Below, piece after piece: positions 1 to 11,829 of a stretch of 64,000 bases of DNA. The notes under the pieces were generated by a model that saw only the letters and a list, made by a program, of their open reading frames with translations, was not told the DNA's origin and did not search any database. Source of the DNA: Ptiloglossa arizonensis (Eukaryota > Arthropoda > Insecta > Hymenoptera > Colletidae); NCBI RefSeq assembly GCF_051014685.1, contig NC_135051.1, positions 10,435,557-10,499,556 on the forward strand. The letters run 5' to 3'. The position numbers and the translations under genes are program-made. The first letter of the stretch is position 1; every line of letters starts with the position of its first letter.

Positions 1-849
1 TTGGCTAACAAAACTGGTTACCGCAAGTAGAAACGGTCCACACTATTGCTTCTGATTGGAAAGGTAGGGAAGACTTACAATCGTATGACCGAAATTACAC
101 TGGAAAATATAACTATCTAAAAATTTTCTACAACTTTTTATTCCTTGTATTTGTTTTATTTTGACAAATGTGCTAATTCAAAAAAGTGCAAAATTTTGAA
201 ATTAAAGATATAATACCATAATGTGACTGATGTGTTGTATGTTTTTAAAAATTTGTTAGATTTAAAAAGCGTCGAATGTCAATTCTTGCTCTACTTCTAT
301 ATCTGTAAATCCAGCCAGTTTAAAGTTACATATTAAATTAGTAATATTTTGTGCAAACTAGATTTTTTTAGCATTTCTATCTCTTTTGATGCCATTTTTA
401 TAATTATATGTTTCCTTTAATATATTAATTATATAGATTGACTCTCATTTTTGTGTTAAAATTATACTACTATATCACAGGCACAGATAACTTTCCACAC
501 GAACAACTTCAGCTTACACTCACACATTCTGATAATAATTGTTTGAAACACAGGTGGAAAGTGTAGCAAAGTTCGTATGTATCATCTTTTATACTTCAGT
601 TTAGAATAAAAATATTTTACTTTTAATTTATAAAAGTGCATGTGGTCCGAATTCTTCTCTACTTAGCGAAATAGGGAAATTCGTTCCGTTACACCAGCAA
701 CAGTCATAGAAAAGAACAGAAAGCAAAAGTGAAAGAAAAACTGAGCGTCGAGGTAGTCACCGAAGTGTAAGGGCCACTTGATAGCTTATAACATGTACGC
801 AATCAAATTTTTTAAATTTTTGTTTGTTGAATAAACGAATTAATTTCCT

Positions 850-1072
850 TGATTAAAACGAAACCAAACATTATATAATTTGGATAATATTTACTAAATG
901 AGCAAGTAATGTTGATTCAATATTTTTCACTTACTAAATAAACCTCTTCTATTCATACTTATCATAGTCGTTGATTCAAAATCCTTCACACATAGTTTCT
1001 TTTGCATTTATCATTTAATAAATAAGTAAATATGATCTAAATTATATCGTGTTTGGTCTCATTTTAATTAAA
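850..1072. repeat. Inverted-repeat MITE, family 1 copy A
   Basis: The left arm (850 onward, GATTAAAACGAAACCAAACA and following A+T-rich bases to the ACTAAATGA motif) is matched as reverse complement by the right arm ending near 1072 (TTTGGTCTCATTTTAATTA). The arms are about 55-60 nt with a non-coding centre. This is the layout of a miniature inverted-repeat transposable element. The superfamily is not recognised and no transposase is present. Confidence 0.6.
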
Positions 1073-1685
1073 AGCATCTGACAAATATAACAATAGCATT
1101 TTTATTAATAAAAATGTAATAATAAAAAAAATGTGCCTTTTCATTAGTATTATTTCGTTAATACAAGCACGTATCTATCAACTAGTTATACTAGTTATAC
1201 TAGTTAACTACAAAGTTAACTGACGAGTATCGTAAAGTGTCATATTAATTGCTGGTTAATTTCCAAAAGAGACTCTGTTTAGTAGATGGGATAAACTTTT
1301 CGTATTCAACTTGGACATTTAGTTTCACATTTATCGCAACAATACTGTACATAAAAATCAAGAATATTCTGAAGTATATTTTTATATATTGTTCAGTGCA
1401 AATTTTGATTCATTAATATCAACATTACAACTCAAATTTAATTTTGAAAAACATAGAAAAATTTGTTCTATGAATTTCTATAATCATTATTCTAATATAA
1501 AATAATCTATAATAATATATATTCATAAAATGCAAACTATTCTATAAGTTGTATTAAATAATTGGAATGTACATTCAACCCGTGCTCGAACATCGGTGAG
1601 ACAACATTAATGCAAACATTAATGAAACTTTTTGTATTTGATTTTTTATTAAATGAAACTTTTATTAACGTGTCTGTGAGGTTTT

Positions 1686-1829
1686 CTGATTAAAATGAGA
1701 CCAAGTATGATAAAATTTGAATCATATTTACTTATTCACTAAGTGATATGAGAAAGTTATTATCACTTGTTAAATACATAAATATCATTCGAATTATAAC
1801 ATGTTTGGGATCACTTTCGCGATGAAAAT
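1686..1829. repeat. Inverted-repeat MITE, family 1 copy B
   Basis: Same arms as the element at 850-1072: CTGATTAAAATGAGACCAAG with following bases on the left, and a right arm ending in TTTGGGATCACTTTCGCGAT. The centre is shorter than in copy A. Non-coding. Confidence 0.5.
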
Positions 1830-1939
1830 TTCACAAATACGTTGGGAAATGTCTTATTTAAAAATATAACATAAAAATATACATCATAACAAAAAACTTC
1901 ATCATAACATTAGCATGTAATATTGTATATATTAAGTCA

Positions 1940-1996
1940 TTTAAAAATAGTCTGATTTATGTTGGGTTTGGACTCACTTTGATCAAAAGAATTTGA
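1940..1996. repeat. Half copy of MITE family 1
   Basis: The motif GGGTTTGGACTCACTTTGAT matches the right arm of the two neighbouring MITEs. The matching left arm is not evident, so this is probably a truncated copy. Confidence 0.35.
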
Positions 1997-2639
1997 AAAA
2001 TTTATTGGTACATTTTTTGAAAGACAACATAAAAAATACCGAAAGTAAAGTATTGCATATTGTATTACTTTTTATCATAGCGGCTTTTTGAAATACCAAA
2101 TCTTAACCGTTGTTACTTAATGTACTATATCTATCTCGCTTCCTCCTATTATAACCATTCTTTTTCTTTGTCAAGCCATGTTCGACTTGAATTCTACAAA
2201 AAATACGCTAACCTGCACACATAAGTTTGAATGATAAATCCGAAATTTTATGAAAGTTAACCGTTCACTTGTATCTTTTTTGACGTTCAGCATAATGCAA
2301 AGACGAACTTTGAAGCTTGATTTGAATCGTACCTAGTATAAAAATTAATACCTCCGTTCAATAAGAAATCTTGATTTAAGATTTTCATGCAGTTATCCAA
2401 CTTTTACTGTATTTCGTAATCACATTTCATTTAAGAATTAATCTCACTCATGATATTTTCAATGCAGCAAATTATTTTCTTACACTATTTTTCCTTATTA
2501 ACAATTTTTTATACTAATTTTGCTGCTATTCTTACAGGTGTAAGCAATATTTGTTCACTAATATTTAGATTGCAGATGTTTATGCAAATAATACATATAC
2601 AGTGGCTGATCAAATTATAATGTTGTACGTAATTGTATA

Positions 2640-2749
2640 TACTAGATTGTTCAATAAGTTTTGTCGTTCAATAAAACTTATTGAACAGTATAGTACTAGG
2701 TTGCTCAATAAGTTTTATTGAATGACAAAACTTATTGAACAACCTATTA
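2640..2749. repeat. Hairpin MITE with mariner-like ends, copy 1
   Basis: About 110 bp that is almost entirely palindromic: it begins TACTAGATTGTTCAATAAGT and ends ACTTATTGAACAACCTATTA. Each half is itself an imperfect inverted repeat (GTTCAATAAG / CTTATTGAAC), giving four related arms around a TACTA centre. TA at both ends fits Tc1/mariner-type target duplication. A second copy lies at 36826-36932. Confidence 0.75.
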
Positions 2750-3258
2750 CATACTGTAACAGTGATAGGAGCGTGAACTTGTGAAGAAATCGAGAATCTC
2801 TACGTCCGCAAACGTAATACAAGATGTTCGAGAATTTCAATAAATAATAAATATTTAAACAAACAAATATAATAAACGTGTATGAAATATATATTCTTAT
2901 ATATGTTTTTGAATAAAACTACATAAAATATATATATATATATTATTGTAATCCTCTAATGATGCGTCAAATTTTTATCTAAGCTTCCTTTCTTTGTGTA
3001 TACTCTGTAAAAATATGCATTTGCATGTACATCCGAAATCTATAAATATTTCGTGTATATAATAGTAAATAATATCATCTTATAGAATTATCAACACAGA
3101 CAAATACACAACATCAACATCACCAATAATTATTGATTTAATTTAGAAAGACGGAATAATTTCGCACGTCTATAAAGCTTTGCGGGCTATAATGACGAAT
3201 TATCTCTAGTATTAAAGAATAATATAAAACGAAGGGGACTGCTGAATATGAAATCCGT

Positions 3259-6200
3259 TCATCCAAGTACAGCAAGCAGAAGTTTCTTGTAGTATCCCGA
3301 AGAATCGTCCTGAAATATGTGAAAAGTCAAGAAGAGCCAACATATAGTGAAATCAAAATCAAATACAAATTGTGTAGACAATGGAAGTAAGGTATATATG
3401 TACAGTATCCACAGTGAAGTAGAAGTTGACATTTTTCGTTCGCTTTTACAAAATTTAGTTAAATTACCTACATTGATTCTGGATCTGTTACAACAATTTC
3501 ATTATGTCTAATAAAAATAGAATAGAGTAAGCTTTATGTTTTTTTCTAACAAAGTTAAAATAGAAGAAACGATCTTGCAGAAGCATTTACTAAGAATTGA
3601 ATGTACATTGTACGTTTAACTTACGTCAATGTCTTCTGCGAGTGACTGTCCGTAAATTTTTTGATAGGCATCTTTAATATCTCCTAAATCAATTTCTGAT
3701 CGTGCTACTATTATGCGTATCAATGTCGAATCATTAGTGCCTAATCCACGCATTGCTTTGTGAAGTCGTTCTGCAAAATATGCAGTCTTATCTCGAGCAC
3801 ATTTCACTAAAACAAATTGATAAGACAATATGATAATATAAATTATTACAACATTAAACATAATTTGTGAGGATAAACATTCTATTATTGTAAAAAACGT
3901 GTTGTCGAAGAAAATAAATTGAAGCTTGTTATTCAACTTTTTAATGAACCTTCTCTCAAATACCATGTCAAAACAAACTCTAACATAAGTAAAATATCAA
4001 TATATCTTACCAACTGCAAGGTAACCGTCTTCAAGACTGCCCGAAAACTCTCTCTTGATAGCAGTTTCAAGACTATTTCCGGAAAGACGTTCATATTCCA
4101 TGAAAATCTTCCGTAGTTGAGGGTAACTTTTAGTAATAAGAATAGCATTAAATGTACTTTCATCTGTTCCCCATTGGCCCTCACCAGCTTCAAGGAGTCT
4201 TTCAGCATCCAAAACTGCAGCCTCCTCGTCGACATCAGAATTCTCGTTTCTATTGGCCTTTTGACATAGTTCAATAAATTCGGTTAATAAATTATCATTC
4301 AATAAAGTGAGGCATATAAAACAGGTTATCTGAATAACATCTCTATTTTTAAAGATAGAATAAAATGTTATAGATATACTTCACATTCATGGATTTTTGT
4401 TTAATAGTTTACAAGTATATATTATAAAAAATTAGATTTCTCATATATTGTAAATGAAATTTATACATTTAGACACGTACGTTAACAGACTTGTGTGTCT
4501 ACAAATATTATTCAATTCAATTCAATTTTTTTTTTTTATGGATAAAAATAATAAAGCACGTAATAATCAATTAAAAAAAAATTAAGCATCGATGCAACAA
4601 TTTCTATAAATTTTATTACAAATTATTATATCAAAATTGACTTACACATGAAAGCGAAATTAATAGCCTCTTAAAGTGACCAGAACTATCACTTCCCAGA
4701 TCCTTCTCTAAGTCCTCTTCGTACACTGCAAATATGTATTTAAAAAGTCACTTTAGAATTTCCGAGAATGACATAGTATTATTTATGACTATTGATGAAT
4801 AATTTTATCAAGAAAAACAACTGTACCATTTATATACAACAACAACATCCATTCGTCATATTATTTTTGTTATTAGAATTAAAAAGAGCTTCAAATACAA
4901 ATTTGAAAATAACGAAAATAAAATCGAAGTTACGTCATTAGTACATATTAATCGAGAATTATAATTGTATTCAAAGATATCTTTATTGAAGTATCTTTAT
5001 CGGTATTCTATTGATAACTACAATTGTTAAATAAATGTAAGTCAATAACCTTGCATAATTTGTGTGTAATATTTTACTCTCTTTATTTTCTTTAAAGTGA
5101 AACTCCTTCGAACCTTTTTACTTGCAGAGATTGCAGAGTTAGCTTTTGGGATAGAACGTCGTGCAATTTCTTCAATGTTTTTAATTGAGTAGTTTATTGC
5201 AGATTATATATCTTTTGATCATTTGAATGATATGTTACACGTTAGTTTCGGTAATTATTTAGAATAACTTTCTAATAGACTAAATAATTTTCAAAATAAT
5301 AATATTTATTACGCATATTAAATTATATCCATTTTTTCATTACGAGAAACTTATCGAATCAGTGATTATATTTAAACAGGAACGAAATCATTTTGTTTCT
5401 TAATAGATAACATTTGATTAAAAGGCTACGCCAATAATGCAGTATTTTTGCTTGCGATGGTACGAGCGGTAACAGACTACGGACGGAGCGTCGATGTAAA
5501 CAACTCATGCCTTCTTTTTGCAGCAAAAGAATAATACTTTTTGTGGATTCGAGTAATTTATTACATTCTCAAAAATATACTATATATTTTTGTGAATTTT
5601 AAAATAATACTTTCAGAATATATTCTCAAATAATAACTTTGCAATTATATAAACAATACATTATCGAACAGAAGAGAACAGAAAATAGACAATAATTGTA
5701 CTTACGTTCTTTGTAGACAGCGGATATTGTCTTAATACCATAATTGCTAAGAGATGCTAACACTTCAATGAGAGCTCCTTCGTCTGTGCCCATTCCAGAA
5801 ATTGCATTATGAAGTTCCTTGGCGTAAAATTCCGGCAATGGAGTCATTAATGCTAAAATAGTCTCCTTGAAATTGCCTTCAAGTTCCGATTTTAATTCAG
5901 AAATTAGGTCCTTTCCATACATCGTTTTAAATTTATCGGCTATTTCAAGCCGCTGTACGATGCCACGATGGGCAAGTACATCGATGATGGTCTGTTCATC
6001 GGTGCCGAAACCTTTCATGGCGGTTCGAAGAAGAGCTGCATCTTCCTCTGCGTTGAAAGGGTCAGCAGGATATATCGTTGGCGTGCACTAAAGAAAATAA
6101 AATGTGTTATGTAAAAAATATAATAAATTGATATATAACTAAAGCAGTTAAAACTATACATATTTGCACATTTTTTAGAGAATATAAAATATTCCACAGA

Positions 6201-8334
6201 ATCTGACGGAGATTTTATTACACTCTTTCCTTAGTAACGTTTATTAGCATAATCTATAAAACACCATTCTGTTCGTTATAATATTGTTAGCCTTTGACGT
6301 TCACTTTTAAAAAAGAATTATTAATACATATAATGACAAAAACCTGGATACTTTTAAAGATAACATTACAAGTTATAAAAATATCAAAAATTACTTCAAC
6401 TGTTCGATGAAATGAAAATAAAAACAACAAGTGAAAGAAAAATGTAATAAATGTGAATACCCTTCGTAACAATTTTTATTAAATAAGCGATGCAGTGTCC
6501 CCTCGGGGGCTGCAATTTGCTTTGCTTGTTGCAGTACAGGTTTGGTGCACCCGAAGCATCTGATACCAATCATATCGTCGAACTCCTGTTAATCGTTGCA
6601 ACGACCCATTCCCAATTCGTCTTTTGGTTTTGTGAATGGTAGCAGGAGGGACGGGGACTTGACTTAACCGCTCGGGCTGCGAGAATGGCAACTTTATAAA
6701 TTGCCTGTAATCCTAAGTTAGGATTACTAGGGGGGGGGGGGGGGGTCCCCCAATCTGGGTACCTACCAACAATCCGCCAGATTATATATAGTAGGCTTGC
6801 CCGCGTAAGGCAGCTCTACTCAAACCAACTTATTTTCCGACGATTAAAAAAATGTCTTTATGTCTTCGTGACTATGTTGTAAACGTAAACACCGTTTCGA
6901 CATTGTCATTTAGTAAAGATATTTTTGGAAAATATCTCGAAAATTAATCATTTTTTTGCCACGATACCTTAATAATTTTTCACATAGAATTGATAGGGGA
7001 ATGGATCTGTGCTACAGAAAATATGCATTTCCATTTAAATGAAGGGCGTAATTCTTAATTACACATGCACTGTTAAATTTGAAAAAAAATCTAAGGTCCT
7101 ATAGATGTAGTGCTCTTCGAGCCATTTATATTTTCCCTTTGACATTTTTTCGTAGATGCATTAATATTAATAATAATTTTCCAGAAATCAATTCTTGACA
7201 TTTTCGTCTGCAAAATTGTTCGCCACTCGAGTCTTTTATATTCTTTATAATAGTAAAGAATAACTTTTTTATTTCCTGCATAATAGAATTGACGGTTTCC
7301 CTTTATTCTTGTACGTAAAATATTCATTATAAAATGAATGCGAAACAAATATGCTTCTAATAGTTCATTTTCAAAAAACTATTTTATAATTATGCGTGGT
7401 TTCTCCATACTTTCGAAGTAGTTTTTTAAAGACTGATAAAGCTAATCTGAAAGATAGTTGCAAATTTTCAGTATAATTGAGTCCACGTCCAAAGGTGGAA
7501 TCATACCCATGTTATATGGCATTATTAATTATGTTCTTAATTCTGATTTTAACTTATAGCAGTTAAAATCTTATAGGAGTAAATGTTTCTCGAATATAGT
7601 GATATATAATTTATTAATTATTTCTGGTCCGTGTTTTCAAAATTATATGTATATAAAGATTTATCGATTTTACAAGCAAGTTAAACTGAGAACACATTGC
7701 TTTAAAAAAAACTGGATATATTTCTAAGATGCAACTGAGCATTCACTAAAAAAGATAATACTTGCATGCAACACTTCCGCTTTCAAGGTGTCCAGAAAAC
7801 AATACATCTACAAACACAAGATTATGCTTGTCACCGTGTATTGATACATAACGTCAATACTAATTAAAGGCTCTCATATTTATTAAATTTTCAAACTACG
7901 TTAACAATGAATTTACATTGAATTTATTACGTATTAAATTCATTAGGTTTCTGTTTAAGAAACTTATAACACGTGAAAATATTTTAATATTCTTCTTAAT
8001 TTCCTATGATTTATGAGTATTAAAACAATAAAAAAAAAACAGTATAGATTCTTTTATAATTTATTTAGTGTTTAAATTAGTTATCAATTCAACTCAAAGA
8101 CTTTAAAGCGAGTGTGACCGAAGTATAAATATAAGCCAGATGAAAGAGGAAGTAATTCACTGTACTTCATTTTGTGCATACATACAACAAACTATATACG
8201 TATATTAAAGATTTCATATTTCGAAAATGAAACTTAAGTTTTTGTGTGCGATAGAAAAAGATATAAAGAAAGAAATATATAAAACAAAAAATTCTGATAA
8301 TTACCTGCATATGGTAGTATTGACTGGCCGACAT
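3259..8334 (-). CDS. Annexin, Annexin B9-like, complete, six coding exons
   Basis: Calcium-dependent binder of acidic phospholipids, acting at cytoplasmic membrane faces in trafficking and membrane organisation (family knowledge). Coding exons in order: 8334-8305, 6087-5706, 4725-4646, 4257-4011, 3806-3625, 3309-3259. All junctions are GT-AG and phases match, giving 323 residues against about 324 in insect AnxB9. Four annexin repeats are visible: KGFGTD (residues 35-40), GMGTD (108-112), GQWGTD (191-196) and GLGTN (267-271), each a type II calcium loop. The N-terminus is short ([10 protein letters not shown], then [11 protein letters not shown]). The start lies in a small exon whose acceptor is at 8347-8350, so an upstream non-coding exon is expected. 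The last exon is tiny (16 codons, DDSSGYYKK to LLAVLG). Intron 1 (6088-8304) carries a GC-rich insertion. Assignment to B9 rather than a sister annexin rests on sequence recall. Confidence 0.96.
6480..6830. repeat. GC-rich insertion in annexin intron 1
   Basis: About 350 bp much richer in G+C than the flanking intron, containing a run of 16 G at 6730-6745 followed directly by T and five C, and the phrase CCCCCAATCTGGGTACCTACC split across 6747-6770. It looks like an inserted repeat or retroelement fragment, but I recognise no coding domain; the open frames through it encode nothing familiar. It lies outside the annexin exons. Confidence 0.45.
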
Positions 8335-8346
8335 TGTACAACTGGG

Positions 8347-11300
8347 CTGTAAAATAAATATTATGTTAAACGATCAAATATTTACATAATTTATCCACTG
8401 CTTTGGTTAAACTTTTAATATTTTCTCAAATTTTATAGAACAGATGAATATAAATTTATTAAGATTAAATATTATAATAAACATAAATTACAACAATTAT
8501 TTTTACATAGTATGACTGGCAGATGTCTCTAACTAGACAAGACACTAATTTCCTTCTGACAGAGATCATAATTAAAGAACAGGAAGTTCTAATATAATTT
8601 AATAACTGTTATTTAGACAGTATATATAATACTGGAAAAGTATATGCATAAAAGCAATTAAAGATGAAATAAAGAAAGAAATTTCTTTCTAATATATTTC
8701 AGAAATATTTTATTTTTTTACAATCAATGCGAAATATGATTTTCAGAATTAACTGAATTATTTTACATTGCTAACTATTCTTACTAAAGTAAATGTAAAA
8801 TATGTTTAAAGCATTAAAATCTTTTATTGTTTTTGTTAGTTTCAAAATAAAACATATTTATATGTATATTATACTACACATGCTCTATTTAATATGCGTG
8901 TGTATGTTTATGAAACTAATTATTTATTTTATCTTTAAAATACAACTCAGTTCAAAAAGTTTTCTTTAGTTTTAAAGAGATAAGAACAATTAATAAAACA
9001 CATTCTAAAGTGATTCTGTACAAATCAATATACAGATTATAAAATCTAAAATGAAACAAAATACTGTAACGATCTCGTTCAAATTCGGATAAAATATTAT
9101 TTCAATTACTCGAAAGACCTAGAAAATGAATGTTTAATAAAATATATTTATATTTTTCTGAAAATATATATATATCAATTTGAAGATATAAGAAAATAGT
9201 AAAATCGTAATTATCGCCACAGTTTCATTATTTTATACTTATATTCGATAATAACTATTGTTAACGGTTTTAAAGTAAAATGATTTGTATGTATAAGCGA
9301 TAAACAATCAAATACATATAACTACACCCGATAGTTTTCTCATGCTGTTATAACGTCTTACTTAATGATCGCGATCATTTTAGAGATACTTCCGCTCGTT
9401 ACAACTTGTAAAATTTATTATTTAAATCAACGAAATGGAATCAACGAAGTTTCAAAGTTCAATATGAAAAAAGTTTACATTTAAAAATACTTGATAACAA
9501 TCTCATCTTCATCTTTAAAAAGAAATAATACGTAATTGTAGAAAATTATTTATTTAAAATCTACAGAAATTTAGAAACAATATTTGTTATACTATTTATA
9601 CCTTGCTTAGAACTAATGCACTGAAACGAGCGTATTCAGAAACTTTAATGGAATGTTCGCTAAATTTAACTGATTAGTGTTAAAGGTGTCTGTCAATTCT
9701 AGTAGATAGAAGTTCAAAACTTGCCTAACACACTTTAACAGTTATAACGACAAGTAATGCAAATACCTTGAGAAGTAACGGCTGAACTGTTACGGAGTCA
9801 AGTGTAGATCGAAATATGCCAAGATGCTATTGTATTGAGATTCCAAAGTTTTTATTGATCGGTAACGAAATGGAAACTATCCAGGGTGTGGCTTCTGTCT
9901 TCTTGTGAAACAGTAGCAGATTTTATTCGATCACGTACACCAGTACCGGTTTCACAGGGTCCTCGTAACCGACTGAAGCGAACTGACTCTGGTTGCAAAT
10001 ATTCTTCATAGAATGGGTGGGAGCGTTAATCAGAGAATGTACGTAGATACACGGATGGTATGGGAAATAACAGTCAGCAATAGAATAGAGTACATGATGC
10101 GTACAGGAATACAACGCATTTCTAGGTCTAAGAAGCATGACGTATCAAGTTTTGCAATTAGATCAATAACCTTCAAAACATAATTTTCTTATTATTGTAT
10201 CGTTAAAGTACGTGCGATTCTAGAATTTAAAAAGCTACATCTATTCATATGTATGATGATACAGTGCAAATATATTACAAAGCAATAAGATTTTAGTTAT
10301 CCTTTCTATTTGTTACATTTTTGTAAATTACGCAATTTATAATATGTTCTCATAATTAATGAATTCAAGTTAAATATTGATCTCTCGAAAGTATAAGAAA
10401 ATTTTTTTATAATAATTTTTAATGATACCTACTATATTGTGAAATAGGTAAAAAAAAACGAGAAAGAAATTATTTGCATATTAATCATGATCTCTAAAAT
10501 TGCCGTTGATATTTATAAATATTACACATGACGCAATCAGTTCACACAGTTAGTAACGTAATCGGTTAGGAATTTGAAGCGTTGTATTCAAGTATTCAAT
10601 ACTCGTGTACTACCGTCAAACGGGATAACTGTCCAATTAGAAAAAAATATATTATACAAAATAGAAAACAATTACGGTTTTTAAATTATATACATGTAGT
10701 TTTTACAGGTTGTCACCATCCATTCTATCGATATAATTGACCAAAAAAATTCATATTATGGTAGAAAAATATACTCTCCAAATTTTGATGAAAAAATTTT
10801 TGCTTCATTTTTATAGCATGTTCGAACAACTTTTTGAGATTATCAGTGTGGTAAAGTGTGCTGCAAAACAAAGCGCCATATTTCTGGGAACAAGGCTTCT
10901 TTTATCGAAATAACTTTAAGTTAAAATTTTTAAAATCGTAAAATCAACTTCATTTCTCTTCCAAATTGTGAATCATGAACGGAATAAAAAATTCGTAGAT
11001 ATCTTTACTCTACAGTTAATAGTTTAGCCAAAAAATTAAATTTTCTATTATGATGTACTTAACTACGCAAAAATCATAAGGACTTTCAACAACTGCAATA
11101 GCTGCAGGTCAAGTATTCAAAACTTAAGGATAGGAATTCAAATCTCTTGGAGGTGTTCTTCTTTTTTCTTACTTATGTTTGCAACTCTACACGATTTACA
11201 TTGAATTTACAATTTGTATAACTTTTTTTTCGTAAAATATTTTAATACGAAAAAATCAGGTTTTGAAATTTATTATATCTCTAAGGTTTCTTACAGTGTA

Positions 11301-11394
11301 ATTATTTATTAACATTCACAAATGCTTAACATTTAGAGTTATTATTTATAAAACATAGACGTACGCATATATTTATCATACATATATATAGAAA
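8347..11394. other. Upstream region of the annexin gene, no gene seen
   Basis: A+T-rich DNA that should contain the annexin promoter and at least one 5' UTR exon, because the first coding exon begins at a splice acceptor. A candidate minus-strand donor (CTCAAG followed by GTATTT) lies near 9768-9775, next to less A+T-rich sequence at 9776-10140; this is only a suggestion. No coding domain is visible. Confidence 0.4.
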
Positions 11395-11829
11395 GTGTCT
11401 CATTTACGTACACTTGGGCATGAAATATATAAGTACTTACAAATATTATATATTTATGACTTTACATATATAATAAATTGGACAATATGTTGCTGTATAA
11501 TTCTTGTTATACTGATACCACAAGATTTTGACATGCGTCTTCTTGACTATTGTCATAAAAATAACAGAAACAAAATGTTAGACTTGATCAGCTACTGCAA
11601 TAAATTCCTACATCTTACATGTGTCATTTCTTATTCTGAATGTTTATTGAAAAAAAAATTTGATTTACTTGACAAAAAAATTACTTTGGAAATGTTGAAG
11701 GGAGGAATTTTGATGCAAAATTATTTTACTGCAATCTTCGCTTCTTATAGAAACAGTAAAGTATGGAATCAATATAAATATAATTGTAAATATGTATGTG
11801 CACATATGTACATGGAAATGGAAATATAA
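11395..11829 (+). CDS. Unrecognised 144-codon open reading frame
   Basis: An uninterrupted frame from ATG to TAA in very A+T-rich DNA, where stops should be frequent. The predicted product has one hydrophobic stretch (about residues 27-42, including ICCCIILVILIP), several cysteines and lysine-rich patches (LLKKKFDLLDKK). I recognise no family. It may be chance, an orphan gene or a remnant of a mobile element. No clear promoter or splice signals decide the matter. Confidence 0.2.
   Translation: MSHLRTLGHEIYKYLQILYIYDFTYIINWTICCCIILVILIPQDFDMRLLDYCHKNNRNKMLDLISYCNKFLHLTCVISYSECLLKKKFDLLDKKITLEMLKGGILMQNYFTAIFASYRNSKVWNQYKYNCKYVCAHMYMEMEI

Larger units (their letters stand above)
1..3258. other. 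A+T-rich region downstream of the annexin gene, no gene seen
   Basis: No coding region can be supported here. The stretch lies 3' of the minus-strand annexin stop codon, so its right end should contain the annexin 3' UTR; a TTTAAT (ATTAAA on the minus strand) near 3137 is a possible weak polyadenylation signal. The rest is A+T-rich and holds small inverted-repeat elements listed separately, plus a short tandem run of a CTAGTTATA unit near 1183-1206. Confidence 0.6.

Noticed and set aside
3933..4274. Alternative minus-strand frame over annexin exon 4
   Set aside because: It is out of frame with the annexin repeats and overlaps exon 4257-4011.
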